A stretch of 64,000 nt of DNA from Prosthecobacter gellanilyticus. Its GTDB lineage: Bacteria; Verrucomicrobiota; Verrucomicrobiia; Verrucomicrobiales; Verrucomicrobiaceae. The DNA lies in assembly GCF_007992435.1 (NCBI RefSeq), contig NZ_BKAG01000007.1, forward strand, positions 1 through 64,000. The letters run 5' to 3'. Of the stretch, positions 55,052-64,000 are shown piece by piece. The notes beneath the pieces are model-generated. The model saw nothing but the letters and a program-made list of their open reading frames with translations, searched no databases and was not told the DNA's origin. The translations under genes were made by a program, and so were the position numbers. Every line of letters starts with the position of its first letter. Within the stretch, counting starts at the first letter, position 1.

Positions 55052-56545
55052 ATGTTTTCACTCCTGCAAGAAAAGCTCGAAGATGCGTTCCGCAAACTGC
55101 GCGGCACCGCCAAGATCAGCGAATCCAACATCGCGGATGCAATGAAGGACATCCGCATGGCGCTTCTCGAGGCGGATGTGGATTTCACCGTCACCAAAGA
55201 CCTCATCAAGGCCGTCACCGAAACCGCGCAGGGTGAGGACGTGCTGCGCACCGTGAACCCGGGTCAGATGATCGTGAAGATCTTCCACGACGAGCTCGTG
55301 AAGCTCCTCGGTGGTGGTGCCACGGAGCTGGATCTCAGCCCGCCTCAGCGCATTTTGATGGTCGGTCTGAACGGTGCTGGCAAGACCACCACCTCCGCGA
55401 AGCTCGCCTCCTGGCTGAAGAAGCAGGGCAAGCGCCCGCTCCTCATCGCGCTCGACCTTTATCGCCCCGCCGCCATCACCCAGCTCCAGGTGCTCGGCCA
55501 GCAGCTCGGCGTGCCCGTTTGTGTCCCGCCTGCTGGCGAGACAGATCCCGTCAAAGCCACCCGTGCGGCGCTGAAGTGGCTGGACGAGCAGGGCGGGGGA
55601 GTCGCCATCTTTGACACCGCCGGTCGTCAGGAAGTGGATGACGAGCTTCTCACCCAGCTGAAGCAGGTACGCGACCTCGTGCAACCGAGCGAGACCCTCC
55701 TCGTGGCCGATGCCGCGACTGGTCAGCAGGCCGTCGCCGTGGCTTCGAAGTTCAATGAGACGGTCACCCTTAGCGGCCTGGTGATGACCAAGCTGGATGG
55801 TGACGCCCGTGGTGGTGCCCTCCTCTCCATGCGCCAGGTCACCGGCTGCCCGGTGAAGTTCATCGGTGTCGGTGAAAAGGTGGAGCAGCTCGAGGTCTTC
55901 CACCCAGACCGCATGGCCCAGCGCATCCTCGGCATGGGTGATATCGTCACCCTCGTGGAGAAAGCCGCGGAGGAAATCGATGAGAAGCAGGCCATGAGCA
56001 TGATGCGTCGCTTCGAGGAGAACAAATTCGACTTCACGGACTTCCTGAACCAGCTCAAGTTCATGAAGCGCCTCGGACCTCTTGAAGGCATCCTCGGCAT
56101 GCTTCCAGGCATGGGCGCGCTAAAGAACATGCCCGGTGTGGATGACAAGCGCCTCAAGCACACCGAGGCCATCATCCTCTCCATGACGCCCAAAGAGCGC
56201 TCCAAGCCGGAGATCCTCAACGGCAGCCGCCGCAAGCGCATCGCGAACGGCAGCGGCCGTCCCGTGGTGGAGGTCAACCAGCTCGTGCAGCAGTTTGAGA
56301 TGATGAAAAAGCTCATGGGGAACAAAGGCATGCTCTCCCAGCTCGCCGGCGGCATGATGGGCGGCGGCGGTGGTGCACCTGGCGGCGGCGGAGGCGGCAA
56401 AGGCCTCCTCGGCGGTCTCGCCAACATGATGGGCGGCGGTGGCAAAATGCCCCCCATGCCTCCAGGCATGTTCCCCGGCGGCATGGGCGGCCTCAAGCCT
56501 AACAAAATGGGTAAATTCGGCAAACGTCCGAAGCTTGGGGGTTAG
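55052..56545 (+). CDS. ffh: Signal recognition particle protein Ffh (SRP54)
   Basis: 497 residues. NG GTPase domain: N-domain helices from MFSLLQEKLEDAFRKLRG, P-loop GLNGAGKTT, DLYRPAA, DTAGRQEVD, TKLDGDARGGA and the insertion-box region. The M domain (~300-440) has NKFDFTDFLNQLKFMKRLG, LGMLPGMG, and RRKRIANGSGRP with the RNA-binding SGxG-type loop. A Gly/Met/Pro-rich tail ends with GKFGKRPKLGG. It binds signal peptides together with 4.5S RNA for co-translational targeting; no SRP RNA gene was found in this window. Start ATG without Shine-Dalgarno. Confidence 0.97.
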   Translation: MFSLLQEKLEDAFRKLRGTAKISESNIADAMKDIRMALLEADVDFTVTKDLIKAVTETAQGEDVLRTVNPGQMIVKIFHDELVKLLGGGATELDLSPPQRILMVGLNGAGKTTTSAKLASWLKKQGKRPLLIALDLYRPAAITQLQVLGQQLGVPVCVPPAGETDPVKATRAALKWLDEQGGGVAIFDTAGRQEVDDELLTQLKQVRDLVQPSETLLVADAATGQQAVAVASKFNETVTLSGLVMTKLDGDARGGALLSMRQVTGCPVKFIGVGEKVEQLEVFHPDRMAQRILGMGDIVTLVEKAAEEIDEKQAMSMMRRFEENKFDFTDFLNQLKFMKRLGPLEGILGMLPGMGALKNMPGVDDKRLKHTEAIILSMTPKERSKPEILNGSRRKRIANGSGRPVVEVNQLVQQFEMMKKLMGNKGMLSQLAGGMMGGGGGAPGGGGGGKGLLGGLANMMGGGGKMPPMPPGMFPGGMGGLKPNKMGKFGKRPKLGG

Positions 56546-56574
56546 GCTTCGTATTCGCGTTCGCGCATCTCCCC

Positions 56575-57387
56575 ATGCCTGAGCTTCCTGAAGTCGAAAC
56601 CACCCTGCGCGGTGTCTCACCTTATTTGGTGGGGCGCGTGATCCGTGAAGTGGTTGTGCGTGACAAGCGCCTGCGCTGGCCCGTGCCTGACACCATTCAC
56701 GAGCTCGAGGGGCATCGCATCACCCAGGGTGTGCGCCGCGGAAAGTATCTGCTCTTCACCTGCAAGACCGGCACCCTGCTGCTGCATCTCGGCATGTCCG
56801 GCAGCCTGCGCGTGAGTGATCCAGACACTGTCTGGAAAAAGCACGACCACCTCGCCCTCACCACGGATCAAGGAAAACAGATCCGCCTGCACGATCCACG
56901 TCGCTTCGGCGCCGCGCTATGGATCGAAGGAGATCCCGCCCAGCATCCGCTTCTTAGCGATCTCGGCCCCGAACCGCTCAGCGATGAGTTCAGCGTGGAA
57001 ACCTTGGTCCAAGCCTGCAAAGGCCGGTCAGCGCCGATCAAAGCCGTCATCATGGACTCCCACACCGTCGTCGGTGTCGGAAACATCTATGCCTGCGAAG
57101 CCCTCTTCATGGCGGGCATTCACCCTAACAAAGAGGCTGGCAAGGTCACCAGGCCGCGTTTTGCCAAGCTCGTCGCTGCCATCCGCGAGGTGCTCGCCGC
57201 CAGCATCGAGATGGGCGGCACCACCCTCCGTGACTTCGTGAATGAAAAAGGCGAGCCCGGCTACTTCATCCAGTCCCTCCGCGTCTACGACCGCGAAGGC
57301 GATCCCTGCCTCGCCTGCGGCACCCAAGTCAAACGCCTTGTCATGAGCAACCGCTCCACCTTCTTCTGCCCCAAGTGCCAAAAGTAG
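56575..57387 (+). CDS. mutM: Formamidopyrimidine-DNA glycosylase
   Basis: 270 residues, full length. It excises 8-oxoguanine and FaPy lesions and nicks the DNA by beta/delta elimination. Motifs: PELPEVETTLRG (catalytic Pro1 after Met removal, and Glu2), the helix-two-turn-helix VVGVGNIYACEALFMAGIHP, and a C-terminal zinc finger CLACG...CPKCQK with the second pair of cysteines at the very end; QSLRVYDREGDPCLACGT leads into it. It starts 29 bp after ffh on the same strand and may be co-transcribed. Confidence 0.97.
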   Translation: MPELPEVETTLRGVSPYLVGRVIREVVVRDKRLRWPVPDTIHELEGHRITQGVRRGKYLLFTCKTGTLLLHLGMSGSLRVSDPDTVWKKHDHLALTTDQGKQIRLHDPRRFGAALWIEGDPAQHPLLSDLGPEPLSDEFSVETLVQACKGRSAPIKAVIMDSHTVVGVGNIYACEALFMAGIHPNKEAGKVTRPRFAKLVAAIREVLAASIEMGGTTLRDFVNEKGEPGYFIQSLRVYDREGDPCLACGTQVKRLVMSNRSTFFCPKCQK

Positions 57388-57392
57388 TGAAT

Positions 57393-57451
57393 GTGGTGCA
57401 GGCGTCCCGCCTGCTCAAAGTAGCACAGTGTGGTGCAGGCGTCTCGCCTGC
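57393..57451 (+). repeat. Two copies of a 22-bp hairpin repeat
   Basis: GTGGTGCAGGCGTCCCGCCTG-C at 57393-57414 and the same sequence with one C-to-T change at 57430-57451. Each contains the inverted pair GCAGGCG/CGCCTGC around a 3-4 base centre. They lie just after the mutM stop. Not followed by a T-run. GCAGGCGTCTCGCCTGC is a repeat type I associate with Verrucomicrobia and planctomycetes. Confidence 0.85.
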
Positions 57452-57635
57452 GATGACAAAGGCACCCCCGCTGCGTGATCAGCATGTTGGAGTCAAGGCT
57501 TCAGCCGATCAGGATTCCATGACCTTGCCAGGTCACAAGAGCCCCAGATCGTCTAAAGGCTGCACTCCAAACGAGGGGCAACGCCGCAAATTTCCCTTGT
57601 CCGACCACCACCACCCCGACTAAATTCCTGCCGTC

Positions 57636-58004
57636 ATGAAACGCTACCTGCGGTTCGAAATGGGGCTGGCACTCGCCATCATCCTCGGATGGCTGGTATG
57701 GGATTGGGCCATCTTTCCCCACACCGAGCGCGGCCGTGCCTGGACAGCCGTTCATAAACTCGGGGAGGGCGTGATCGCCTTCCGCTCCGCCAAAGGTCAT
57801 TGGCCCAAAACTCTGGCCGACCTCGGTCAGCCCGGCCTCCTCGCGCACGAAGGCACGCCCTTCGTCTACGACCCCAAAGCCCCCTCCATCATGCTCCCCA
57901 TGGAGTTCAAGACCAACTGGTTCAAGCGCACCTTCACCAGCCGGCAGCAGGAGTCCAACTACGGCATGAACCTCGCCAGCGTCTGGAAGCACCGGAACCC
58001 TTGA
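57636..58004 (+). CDS. Membrane-anchored uncharacterised protein
   Basis: 122 residues. A short basic N-terminus leads to one transmembrane helix (MGLALAIILGWLVWDWAIF, residues ~9-27), then a polar domain containing GHWPKTLADLGQPGLLAHEGTPFVYDPKAPSIML, whose pattern (WP-sLaeL, then fxYDP) resembles the variable part of type II pseudopilin-like proteins, but there is no prepilin cleavage site at the N-terminus. No named family recognised. The upstream 248 bp contains only the hairpin repeats. Confidence 0.55.
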   Translation: MKRYLRFEMGLALAIILGWLVWDWAIFPHTERGRAWTAVHKLGEGVIAFRSAKGHWPKTLADLGQPGLLAHEGTPFVYDPKAPSIMLPMEFKTNWFKRTFTSRQQESNYGMNLASVWKHRNP

Positions 58005-58007
58005 TGT

Positions 58008-58031
58008 AGAACAGGTTTTCCAACCTGTTCT
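58008..58031. repeat. Palindrome with 10-bp perfect arms
   Basis: AGAACAGGTT, TTCC, AACCTGTTCT. It lies 4 bp after the 57636-58004 gene and is not followed by a T-run, so it is a dispersed palindrome more than a terminator, though a hairpin in the transcript could still form. Confidence 0.8.
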
Positions 58032-58088
58032 CCCCGAATCTCGGTGGATCTTGCCTAACAAAAAGGGTTCTAAATCACACTGCTTCCC

Positions 58089-59510
58089 TCAAAGCCTCCG
58101 CGCTTCCGTCACATCCAGCGCCGTCAGCTTCCACGCATTCTCCACCGGACTGATCGTCACCTTCGCATTGTACCGGTTCACCCGTGTGTGTGAATGCCCC
58201 CAGTGGCCCACCGTGCCCATCGCGGTCCACTGGCAGTCACTCACAAATCCAGGCCCGCTCTTCAATGGCTCCACACCCATCACATCCGCGCTGAACTCGC
58301 TGATCGTCACGCGCGTGCCTTCACGGCCTTCCAGCGTGAGCGCCTGGATCGTCTCCAGATACAGCTTGCGCAGCAGCTCGCCGTCCACGCTGCGCGCCAG
58401 CACATCGTAGATCTCGGACTCGTTGCGGTAGTCAAAGGCGCGATACACGTTCCGCAGCAGCGGCGTGAGAATTTTCTCCGCCTCCTTCTTCTCCGTGACC
58501 GTCGGGATCTCCGCCCCTCCGCCGAACGAAATGTTCAGCAGCGGCCAGCTCAGCACCGCGCCGAGGATCCAGGCGCAGAGAAACGGCAGCGAGCCTCCTG
58601 GGAGGTGGCGCTCATGAATGCGCACAAAGATGAAGAACAGCAGGCCTCCCAGCCCCCAGATGATGGAAGCCAGCGGCACCTTGGTCCCCGGCACCACCAC
58701 GATCTGCGGCACCTTCGCCAGCGGCGTGGGCAGCGGCAGGCGGCCCTGGGATTTCCAGGAAGCTTTCGGCAGCACACGGCTCACTTCGAGAGTCTCCGAC
58801 TTGGACCCAAAAAACACACGGATGGGCATCGTGGAGATTTCCTCAAAGAACCCATGCCATTCCGCAATGACCTCGTCCGGCCCTGGCGGTGTGGGGAACT
58901 CCCACATCAAGCCAAACAAAGCCTGGTTCAGCGGCAGCGTCTCATCCGCCTTCATGGGCAGCGTGGCCCCGGGCTTGCCTTTGATCACGGAGACTCCCAG
59001 AAACGCGCCTTCGACACGCGTGCCATTCGCACTCAGGTGACACCAGTCCTGCACCTGCTTGTGCGCGGCCTCGCAGGCGGCCTTTTGCGCCGCCGCATCC
59101 AGCTCCGCCGGGAGTTCCTTCAGAGGGTTTAGCCAGCGCAAGAAGCGCTCCGCATCAAACATGGCCTCAAAGCGCGCCTGATAAGGCTCCACATACAGAT
59201 AACCCTGCGCCACCTTCTGCGGACTGGCGGGGACCGTCGCATCGGGAGCAGTGGCAGGGGCAGGTAATCCGGATGCAGCAGCAGGCGGAGCTTCCGGTGC
59301 CGCTGTGGCTGTCGCTGGAGCCACGGAAGCTGTGGCCGGTTGCGCCTGCCCGATGCCGCTCCCCTTCAGCATGTCCGCAGGATTGAGCTGCAGCGTCTGC
59401 GCGGAAGCCGTGGCCACCGCGATGAGAACACAAAAACTCCGCAGCACTGTGGCTGCGGAGCTCTGGAGGAGTCGTTTCAAACAGATCACAGGGCCCAGGG
59501 TTTTCTCCAT
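58089..59510 (-). CDS. Exported membrane protein, uncharacterised
   Basis: 473 residues. Signal peptide-like N-terminus (LRSFCVLIAVATASAQ), a Pro/Ala/Thr-rich linker (~55-95), a mixed domain (~100-270), two close transmembrane helices (VPLASIIWGLGGLLFFIFVRI and LPFLCAWILGAVLSWPLL, ~275-330), and a C-terminal domain with RNVYRAFDYRNESEIYDVLARSVDGELLRKLYLE and ALDVTEARRL, possibly a Tim44/NTF2-like fold. No family recognised by name. Its start lies inside the end of the upstream oxidoreductase gene (25-bp overlap), suggesting coupled translation. Confidence 0.6.
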   Translation of the reverse strand: MEKTLGPVICLKRLLQSSAATVLRSFCVLIAVATASAQTLQLNPADMLKGSGIGQAQPATASVAPATATAAPEAPPAAASGLPAPATAPDATVPASPQKVAQGYLYVEPYQARFEAMFDAERFLRWLNPLKELPAELDAAAQKAACEAAHKQVQDWCHLSANGTRVEGAFLGVSVIKGKPGATLPMKADETLPLNQALFGLMWEFPTPPGPDEVIAEWHGFFEEISTMPIRVFFGSKSETLEVSRVLPKASWKSQGRLPLPTPLAKVPQIVVVPGTKVPLASIIWGLGGLLFFIFVRIHERHLPGGSLPFLCAWILGAVLSWPLLNISFGGGAEIPTVTEKKEAEKILTPLLRNVYRAFDYRNESEIYDVLARSVDGELLRKLYLETIQALTLEGREGTRVTISEFSADVMGVEPLKSGPGFVSDCQWTAMGTVGHWGHSHTRVNRYNAKVTISPVENAWKLTALDVTEARRL

Positions 59511-60913
59511 TCTTTGGACAGCAGCTTGGAGGCCGCCTCATTGCCTTCGATCGTCTCGTTCTGCGGATTCCACTTCAAGCCGGCGCTGTCCGTGCGCAGG
59601 GCGATGTTGGCCAGATGCGCGATGGTGATGCTGCGATGGCTGATCTCCACGGGGGTGGAGGTGCGCTTGCCGTCATAGATGCAGCTCAGGAAGTTGTCCG
59701 TGTGGTCCTTGCTCTCGTAGAGATGGATTTCGTTAGGCCCGATCTTCTCGCGCAGGATCGCCGGATCGCTGGCGGTGATCTTTCCACGGTTCACGTAGAT
59801 CCACTTGCCGGCATCGCCCTCAAAGAGCACGCCCACATGGTCGAAGGGCTTCTTGTTGCCGCCACTGGCGGACTGCATCGCTGCCTCCACCTCGGGCATC
59901 AGCTTGTGATCCGGGCTGGCCACCTGCATGAGCACGCCGTTTTCATACACGCAGTCAAAGGCGAAGGCCGTGGCCGTGTTGTAGAGAGCCGTCTTGTTCA
60001 GCGTGCCGCTCACGTTCTTCAGTTCAACAGGCCCCGTGTGCTCGGTGCCGATGCCCCACTGCGCGATGTCGATGTGGTGCGCGCCGAAGTCCGTGATCAT
60101 GCCGCCGGAGAAATTAAAGTTATGCCTCCAGTTCAGCGGCAGCAGCGCCGGGCGGTAGTCCATCTGCTCCGCCGGGCCTAACCACATTTCATAATCAAAG
60201 TCCGCCGGCACCGGTGCCACCTCGGTCTTGTCCGCCATGCCGTTCCAGTTGCTGTGGCCGCCGGGAAGGCCCACGCGCACGCGCTTCAGTTTGCCGATGC
60301 GCTCATTACGCACCATCTCGCAGGCCATGCGGAAATAAATGTCGCTGCGCTGCTGGCTGCCCGTCTGCCAGGTCACACCGGCCTTCGCCACCTCATCTGC
60401 CATGCGGCGGCCTTCGGCGATGTTCAGCGCCAGCGGCTTCTGACCATAGACATGCTTGCCTTTGCGTGCTGCATAGATGGCCATGTAGGCGTGCCAATGA
60501 TCCGGTGTGGAAACCTGCACCGCATCCAGGTCTTCCTTCTCCATCATCTCACGGAAGTCCGCATAGGCCGTGCAGGCCTTCGCGGGACGATTCGCCGCCT
60601 TCGAGTAATGCTCGTCGATGATCTTCTTCCCGGCCTCACGACCACCCGTTTCCTTGCCATCATAACCGTAGTGCCCGTATTCCTTCATCGGGTCCGCCAC
60701 AGCGATCACCTGGCACTTCTCATTGTTCAGAAAGCTCGGTGTCCAGTCTCCCGCGATGGTCCCCCAGCCGATGGCCCCCACCGTGATGCGCTCCGAAGGA
60801 GCCGGACGTCCAGGTGCTCCGAAGACAGAGCGCGGGACGATCATCGGGAAACCAAGGGCAGCGACCCCCGTGGTGAGAAACTGACGGCGAGTGGAGAAGG
60901 GGACTTTTTTCAT
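59486..60913 (-). CDS. Gfo/Idh/MocA-family oxidoreductase, Tat-exported
   Basis: 475 residues from the ATG at 60913; the frame stays open further upstream but the Tat-like MKKVPFSTRRQFLTTGVAALGFPMIV fixes the start. Rossmann segment ITVGAIGWGTIAGDW (long-branch GxGxxG variant), then VSTPDHWHAYMAIYAARKGKHVYGQKPLALNIAEG with the catalytic lysine, and ITDFGAHHIDIAQWGIGTEHTGP of the C-terminal domain. PVC bacteria encode many such secreted enzymes, thought to act on sugars. Overlaps the start of the 58089-59510 gene by 25 bp. Second family member in the window. Confidence 0.9.
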   Translation of the reverse strand: MKKVPFSTRRQFLTTGVAALGFPMIVPRSVFGAPGRPAPSERITVGAIGWGTIAGDWTPSFLNNEKCQVIAVADPMKEYGHYGYDGKETGGREAGKKIIDEHYSKAANRPAKACTAYADFREMMEKEDLDAVQVSTPDHWHAYMAIYAARKGKHVYGQKPLALNIAEGRRMADEVAKAGVTWQTGSQQRSDIYFRMACEMVRNERIGKLKRVRVGLPGGHSNWNGMADKTEVAPVPADFDYEMWLGPAEQMDYRPALLPLNWRHNFNFSGGMITDFGAHHIDIAQWGIGTEHTGPVELKNVSGTLNKTALYNTATAFAFDCVYENGVLMQVASPDHKLMPEVEAAMQSASGGNKKPFDHVGVLFEGDAGKWIYVNRGKITASDPAILREKIGPNEIHLYESKDHTDNFLSCIYDGKRTSTPVEISHRSITIAHLANIALRTDSAGLKWNPQNETIEGNEAASKLLSKEWRKPWAL

Positions 60914-60982
60914 GGCGGAGGCAAATTCTAGCCGTGCCACGCCTCTCGCAGCAACAGAGGACTTCGGGAAGTTTGACGGATT

Positions 60983-61012
60983 CCAACGTACAACCCCATT
61001 CCAATGGGGTTG
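60983..61012. repeat. 30-bp dispersed palindrome, copy 2
   Basis: Exact copy of 23112-23141 (CCAACGTA plus the CAACCCCATT-CC-AATGGGGTTG palindrome), here upstream of the minus-strand oxidoreductase gene. Confidence 0.85.
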
Positions 61013-61084
61013 TGGTGCGTGGGCCGAGCAAGTCTTGCCAATCCACCAACTGCCCTCATCTCTCGCCACCCCTCCGTTAAACAC

Positions 61085-61114
61085 AAAAAAGCCGCGGCAT
61101 CTCTGCCGCGGCCT
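61085..61114 (-). terminator. Rho-independent terminator of the superoxide dismutase gene
   Basis: On the minus strand: GCCGCGGCA, loop GAGA, TGCCGCGGC, then TTTTTT. The 9-bp GC-only core stem with a T-run lies about 31 bp downstream of the dismutase stop. Confidence 0.9.
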
Positions 61115-61144
61115 TCAAATCTCAAATCCAGGTAGTCAGTCAGC

Positions 61145-61756
<612 letters not shown>

Positions 61757-61885
61757 AAGGGTTGTGTTGGGTTCGGGGTGGGTAGGTAGCGGGAGATACG
61801 TCAGGCGGCAAGGGCTAGCTGCCGCCACTTTTTTCGAAAACAGCCCGCGCTTGAAGCCTGCCCGCCCCTGCGTCAAAGACACCTC

Positions 61886-62479
61886 ATGCGCCGAATTGCC
61901 ATCTACTGCGGATCCAGCCGCGGAAACGACCCCGTGCTCCAGGAAGCCGCTGCCGCCCTGGCCACCTACCTCGTCCGTCAGGGCATCGGCATCGTCTACG
62001 GCGGTGGGAAAGTGGGCATCATGGGTGTCATCGCGGATGCCGCCCTCGCCGCCGGTGGCGAGGTCATCGGGGTCATCCCTGAGTCCCTGCTCGCCAAGGA
62101 ACTCGGCCACGCCACTCTCACCGAGCTGCACATCACCGAGACCATGCATCAGCGGAAGCAAAAGATGGTGGACCTCAGCGATGGCTTCATCGCCCTCCCC
62201 GGCGGCTTTGGCACACTGGATGAACTCTTCGAGACCCTCACCTGGCTGCAGCTCAGTTTTCACCACAAGCCCGTCGGCATCCTGAACGTGAACGGCTTCT
62301 TTGATCACCTGCTCACCTTCCTGGACCACATGAGCGCCAGCGGCTTCCTCAAGCCCGAGCACCGCGCCAGCCTCCTCACTGAGACCGCTCCCGCCGCCCT
62401 CCTCACCGCCATGCGCAGCTTCCAGCCCTACGTGGACGGGAAGTGGATCACGGATCTCGTCGATGAAGCTGCGCGCTGA
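61886..62479 (+). CDS. LOG-family protein (TIGR00730 Rossmann fold)
   Basis: 197 residues. Hallmark PGGxGTxxE motif in [19 protein letters not shown], preceded by [39 protein letters not shown] and [18 protein letters not shown]. Family members are cytokinin riboside 5'-monophosphate phosphoribohydrolases or nucleotide-monophosphate glycosidases; bacterial ones may act in purine metabolism. It diverges from the dismutase gene across ~130 bp and is convergent with the small membrane protein gene (10-bp gap). Confidence 0.93.
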   Translation: MRRIAIYCGSSRGNDPVLQEAAAALATYLVRQGIGIVYGGGKVGIMGVIADAALAAGGEVIGVIPESLLAKELGHATLTELHITETMHQRKQKMVDLSDGFIALPGGFGTLDELFETLTWLQLSFHHKPVGILNVNGFFDHLLTFLDHMSASGFLKPEHRASLLTETAPAALLTAMRSFQPYVDGKWITDLVDEAAR

Positions 62480-62488
62480 TCCGCAGAT

Positions 62489-62989
62489 TCACTGCGCCTT
62501 GGTTTGTTTCGGGCCGTCAAACTCGTGCAGGGAATACTTGCTGGCAAACTCGGCGATCGACGAGGATGGCGGAAAAAATCGAATCATCGCCATGTCATTG
62601 CAGTAGTGATCGTTGCCCGAATACCAGCGTCCATCCGAACCGCGAGCCAGGAGCAGATCCGCCACCAGCGCTTTTCTGTGCCAGTATTCATAAACCAAGT
62701 GCTCTCCGTTGGTCATTTTTATCACATATCTGCCTACCCATGATCCGGGGTACGACTCGGACGTTGGAACCTTGATTTGGCTCAACTCAGATTGGACCAT
62801 CGCATCCGCCTGCTCCGCGTTCGCGAGTCGTGAAAGTGCGGAAACTCTCCAGGAGCTTTGTTCCCACCAGTAGAAAACATACGTCCCACCACATAGAATG
62901 ACGAGGGCACCCACTCCAAAAAGAAAGGAGAGCCCCAAGCCACGAAACGTCGTGATGAGCAGGTTGCGGAACTTGGTTGGAGTGGGCAT
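62489..62989 (-). CDS. Small membrane-anchored protein, uncharacterised
   Basis: 166 residues. One N-terminal transmembrane segment (LGLSFLFGVGALVILCGGTYVFYWW, ~18-42) and a soluble domain with aromatic-rich GRYVIKMTNGEHLVYEYWHRKALVADLLLARGSDGRWYSGNDHYCNDM. I do not recognise the family; the pattern of an extended beta segment followed by GSDGRWYSG is reminiscent of small envelope domains. Composition is slightly less GC-rich than the neighbours. Confidence 0.6.
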   Translation of the reverse strand: MPTPTKFRNLLITTFRGLGLSFLFGVGALVILCGGTYVFYWWEQSSWRVSALSRLANAEQADAMVQSELSQIKVPTSESYPGSWVGRYVIKMTNGEHLVYEYWHRKALVADLLLARGSDGRWYSGNDHYCNDMAMIRFFPPSSSIAEFASKYSLHEFDGPKQTKAQ

Positions 62990-63164
62990 CGAATTCTTGT
63001 TCGAGGCATCTTAGCAAGCCGTCCTCTCGATTGTCCATGGTGGAGCTTTGCCTTCCAAAGACCCAGCCTTACACCGCTCTCGAAGAAAGTTGCCTGAAGC
63101 CCGGCTCCCTCCAAGGTGCTCGAAATCCCTCACTGACCCCGTAGAAAGCCTTTCCCGCCGAATC

Positions 63165-63422
63165 ATGCCCGACGCCTGCCACTGCCCCATCTGCCAGGAA
63201 CTCCTGGTCGAAGTCGAAGCTGGACTGAATCGTGACATCGCCAATGCCATCCTGACCGGCTTTGGAAGTTCGGAACTTCAGATCCGTCTTCCAGACGGAG
63301 GCTGGAAGACCTACATGACTCCCGAGCGCGATGCCAACGGGTTGCTTTGCACGTCTTGTGGCTCGCTGACCCTTGCTCCGACCGTCCCGGAGCACCGACA
63401 GTCCCTCGGCCTCGATCCCTGA
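63165..63422 (+). CDS. Small CxxC-type putative zinc-ribbon protein
   Basis: 85 residues from the ATG at 63165. Two cysteine pairs (CHCPIC near the N-terminus and CTSC at ~60-63) could bind one zinc, with a polar middle containing GSSELQIRLPDGGWKTY. No family recognised. Confidence is limited by the small size. The gene precedes the PVC-type dehydrogenase by 48 bp on the same strand. Confidence 0.45.
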   Translation: MPDACHCPICQELLVEVEAGLNRDIANAILTGFGSSELQIRLPDGGWKTYMTPERDANGLLCTSCGSLTLAPTVPEHRQSLGLDP

Positions 63423-63470
63423 CTTCCTCCGCCTGAACCCTTTCGCCTGCCTCTTTCGATTCTTTTTGTT

Positions 63471-64000
63471 ATGCCGCGTTCCCTCCTGCCCTTTGCGTCC
63501 TTTCTGTCCTTCCTCGCTTTCGCCCAGGCGGCTGATTTCCCGAAGCTCTACAACTCAGATCCTGGTGATCCCCAGCCCACTTCTCCCCAGGACGCGCTGA
63601 AGGCCCTGAAGCTTCCGGAAGGTTTTAAGGCCACGCTCTTCGCCGCCGAACCAGAGGTGCAGAATCCCGTGGGCATGGCATGGGATACCAAAGGCCGCAT
63701 GTGGGTGGCGGAAAACTACACCTATGCGGAGCGGGCGAAGCGCTTTGACCTTGGCCTCAAGGACCGCGTCATCATCCTCGAGGACAAGGACTGGGACGGC
63801 GTGGCGGAAACGCGGAAGGTCTTCACGGAAGACGTGCAGATGCTCACCAGTGTGGAGGTCGGTCGTGGTGGCGTGTGGCTCATGTGTCCGCCGCAGGTGC
63901 TCTTCATCCCGGATGCCAATAATGATGACATCCCCGATGGTCCGCCAGAAGTCGTGCTGGATGGTTTTACTGTCGCGAAGGACAACTACCACAACTTCGC
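63471..64000 (+). CDS. PVC-type membrane-bound dehydrogenase, N-terminal part (runs off the window)
   Basis: About 176 residues are visible from the ATG at 63471; the gene continues past position 64000. MPRSLLPFASFLSFLAFAQA is a signal peptide. The following LKLPEGFKATLFAAEPEVQNPVGMAWDTKGRMWVAEN and VIILEDKDWDGVAETRKVFTED...PPQVLFIPDANNDDIPDGPPEVVLDGF match the beta-propeller start of the PVC-type dehydrogenases that carry C-terminal CxxCH haem domains. These are a hallmark of planctomycetes and Verrucomicrobia; the substrate is unknown. Confidence 0.85.
   Translation, partial: MPRSLLPFASFLSFLAFAQAADFPKLYNSDPGDPQPTSPQDALKALKLPEGFKATLFAAEPEVQNPVGMAWDTKGRMWVAENYTYAERAKRFDLGLKDRVIILEDKDWDGVAETRKVFTEDVQMLTSVEVGRGGVWLMCPPQVLFIPDANNDDIPDGPPEVVLDGFTVAKDNYHNF

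Noticed and set aside
61757-62362. Upstream extension of the superoxide dismutase frame to 405 codons
   Set aside because: The dismutase begins at a conserved ATG with the normal N-terminus, and the extension overlaps the LOG gene on the other strand.

Overview
The window looks like chromosomal DNA of a GC-rich member of the Verrucomicrobia (order Verrucomicrobiales, Prosthecobacter/Verrucomicrobium-like). The pointers are a PVC-type dehydrogenase at the right edge, a DUF5069 protein, a GreA domain on a long N-terminal extension as in chlamydiae, Tat-exported Gfo/Idh/MocA oxidoreductases, giant secreted Ig/Fn3 proteins, few clear Shine-Dalgarno sequences and many short palindromic intergenic repeats. 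No rRNA, tRNA, transposase, integrase or CRISPR array was seen.

Layout. 0-7.1 kb: envelope and metabolic genes (SanA/YdcF-like protein, oxidoreductase, DUF5069, GT2 glycosyltransferase, di-haem peroxidase, lone ABC ATPase, subtilase). 7.2-19.9 kb: two giant tandem paralogues (2263 and 1952 aa) of Fn3/Ig/He_PIG modules, each with an embedded cyclophilin domain. 20-27.6 kb: FG-GAP-like protein, rhomboid protease, tandem CCxxC metal-binding protein, a lipoprotein, an eno-ftsB-like pair, a 1 kb repeat-filled gap and a Tyr/Gly-rich secreted protein. 27.7-34.7 kb: an AT-richer two-gene unit with a 2108-aa nuclease-STAND ATPase resembling Avs3-type antiphage proteins, plus a small overlapping partner. 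34.7-37.4 kb: esterase, proA, Trm112-like protein.

37.6-48.2 kb is the most unusual region. A VirD4/TraD-like ATPase is followed on the same strand by a large protein with a PI3/4-kinase-like catalytic loop, a protein that reads as a RasGAP-like domain (arginine-finger region plus a second arginine at the right spacing), and a stand-alone cyclic-nucleotide-binding domain. Transcribed divergently is a 1239-aa protein with a GT-A glycosyltransferase-like core and a proline-rich tail. Together they read as a possible effector-and-delivery locus aimed at eukaryotic-type signalling. This rests on motif reading and needs structure-based confirmation.

48.3-64 kb is a housekeeping block: PdeM-like phosphoesterase, LMW-phosphatase-like protein, murA, TPR protein, GreA fusion, ffh, mutM, an oxidoreductase/membrane-protein pair, superoxide dismutase, LOG-family protein, small uncharacterised proteins and the start of a PVC-type dehydrogenase. 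Many starts given here are shorter than the longest open frame; they were placed at signal peptides or conserved N-termini.
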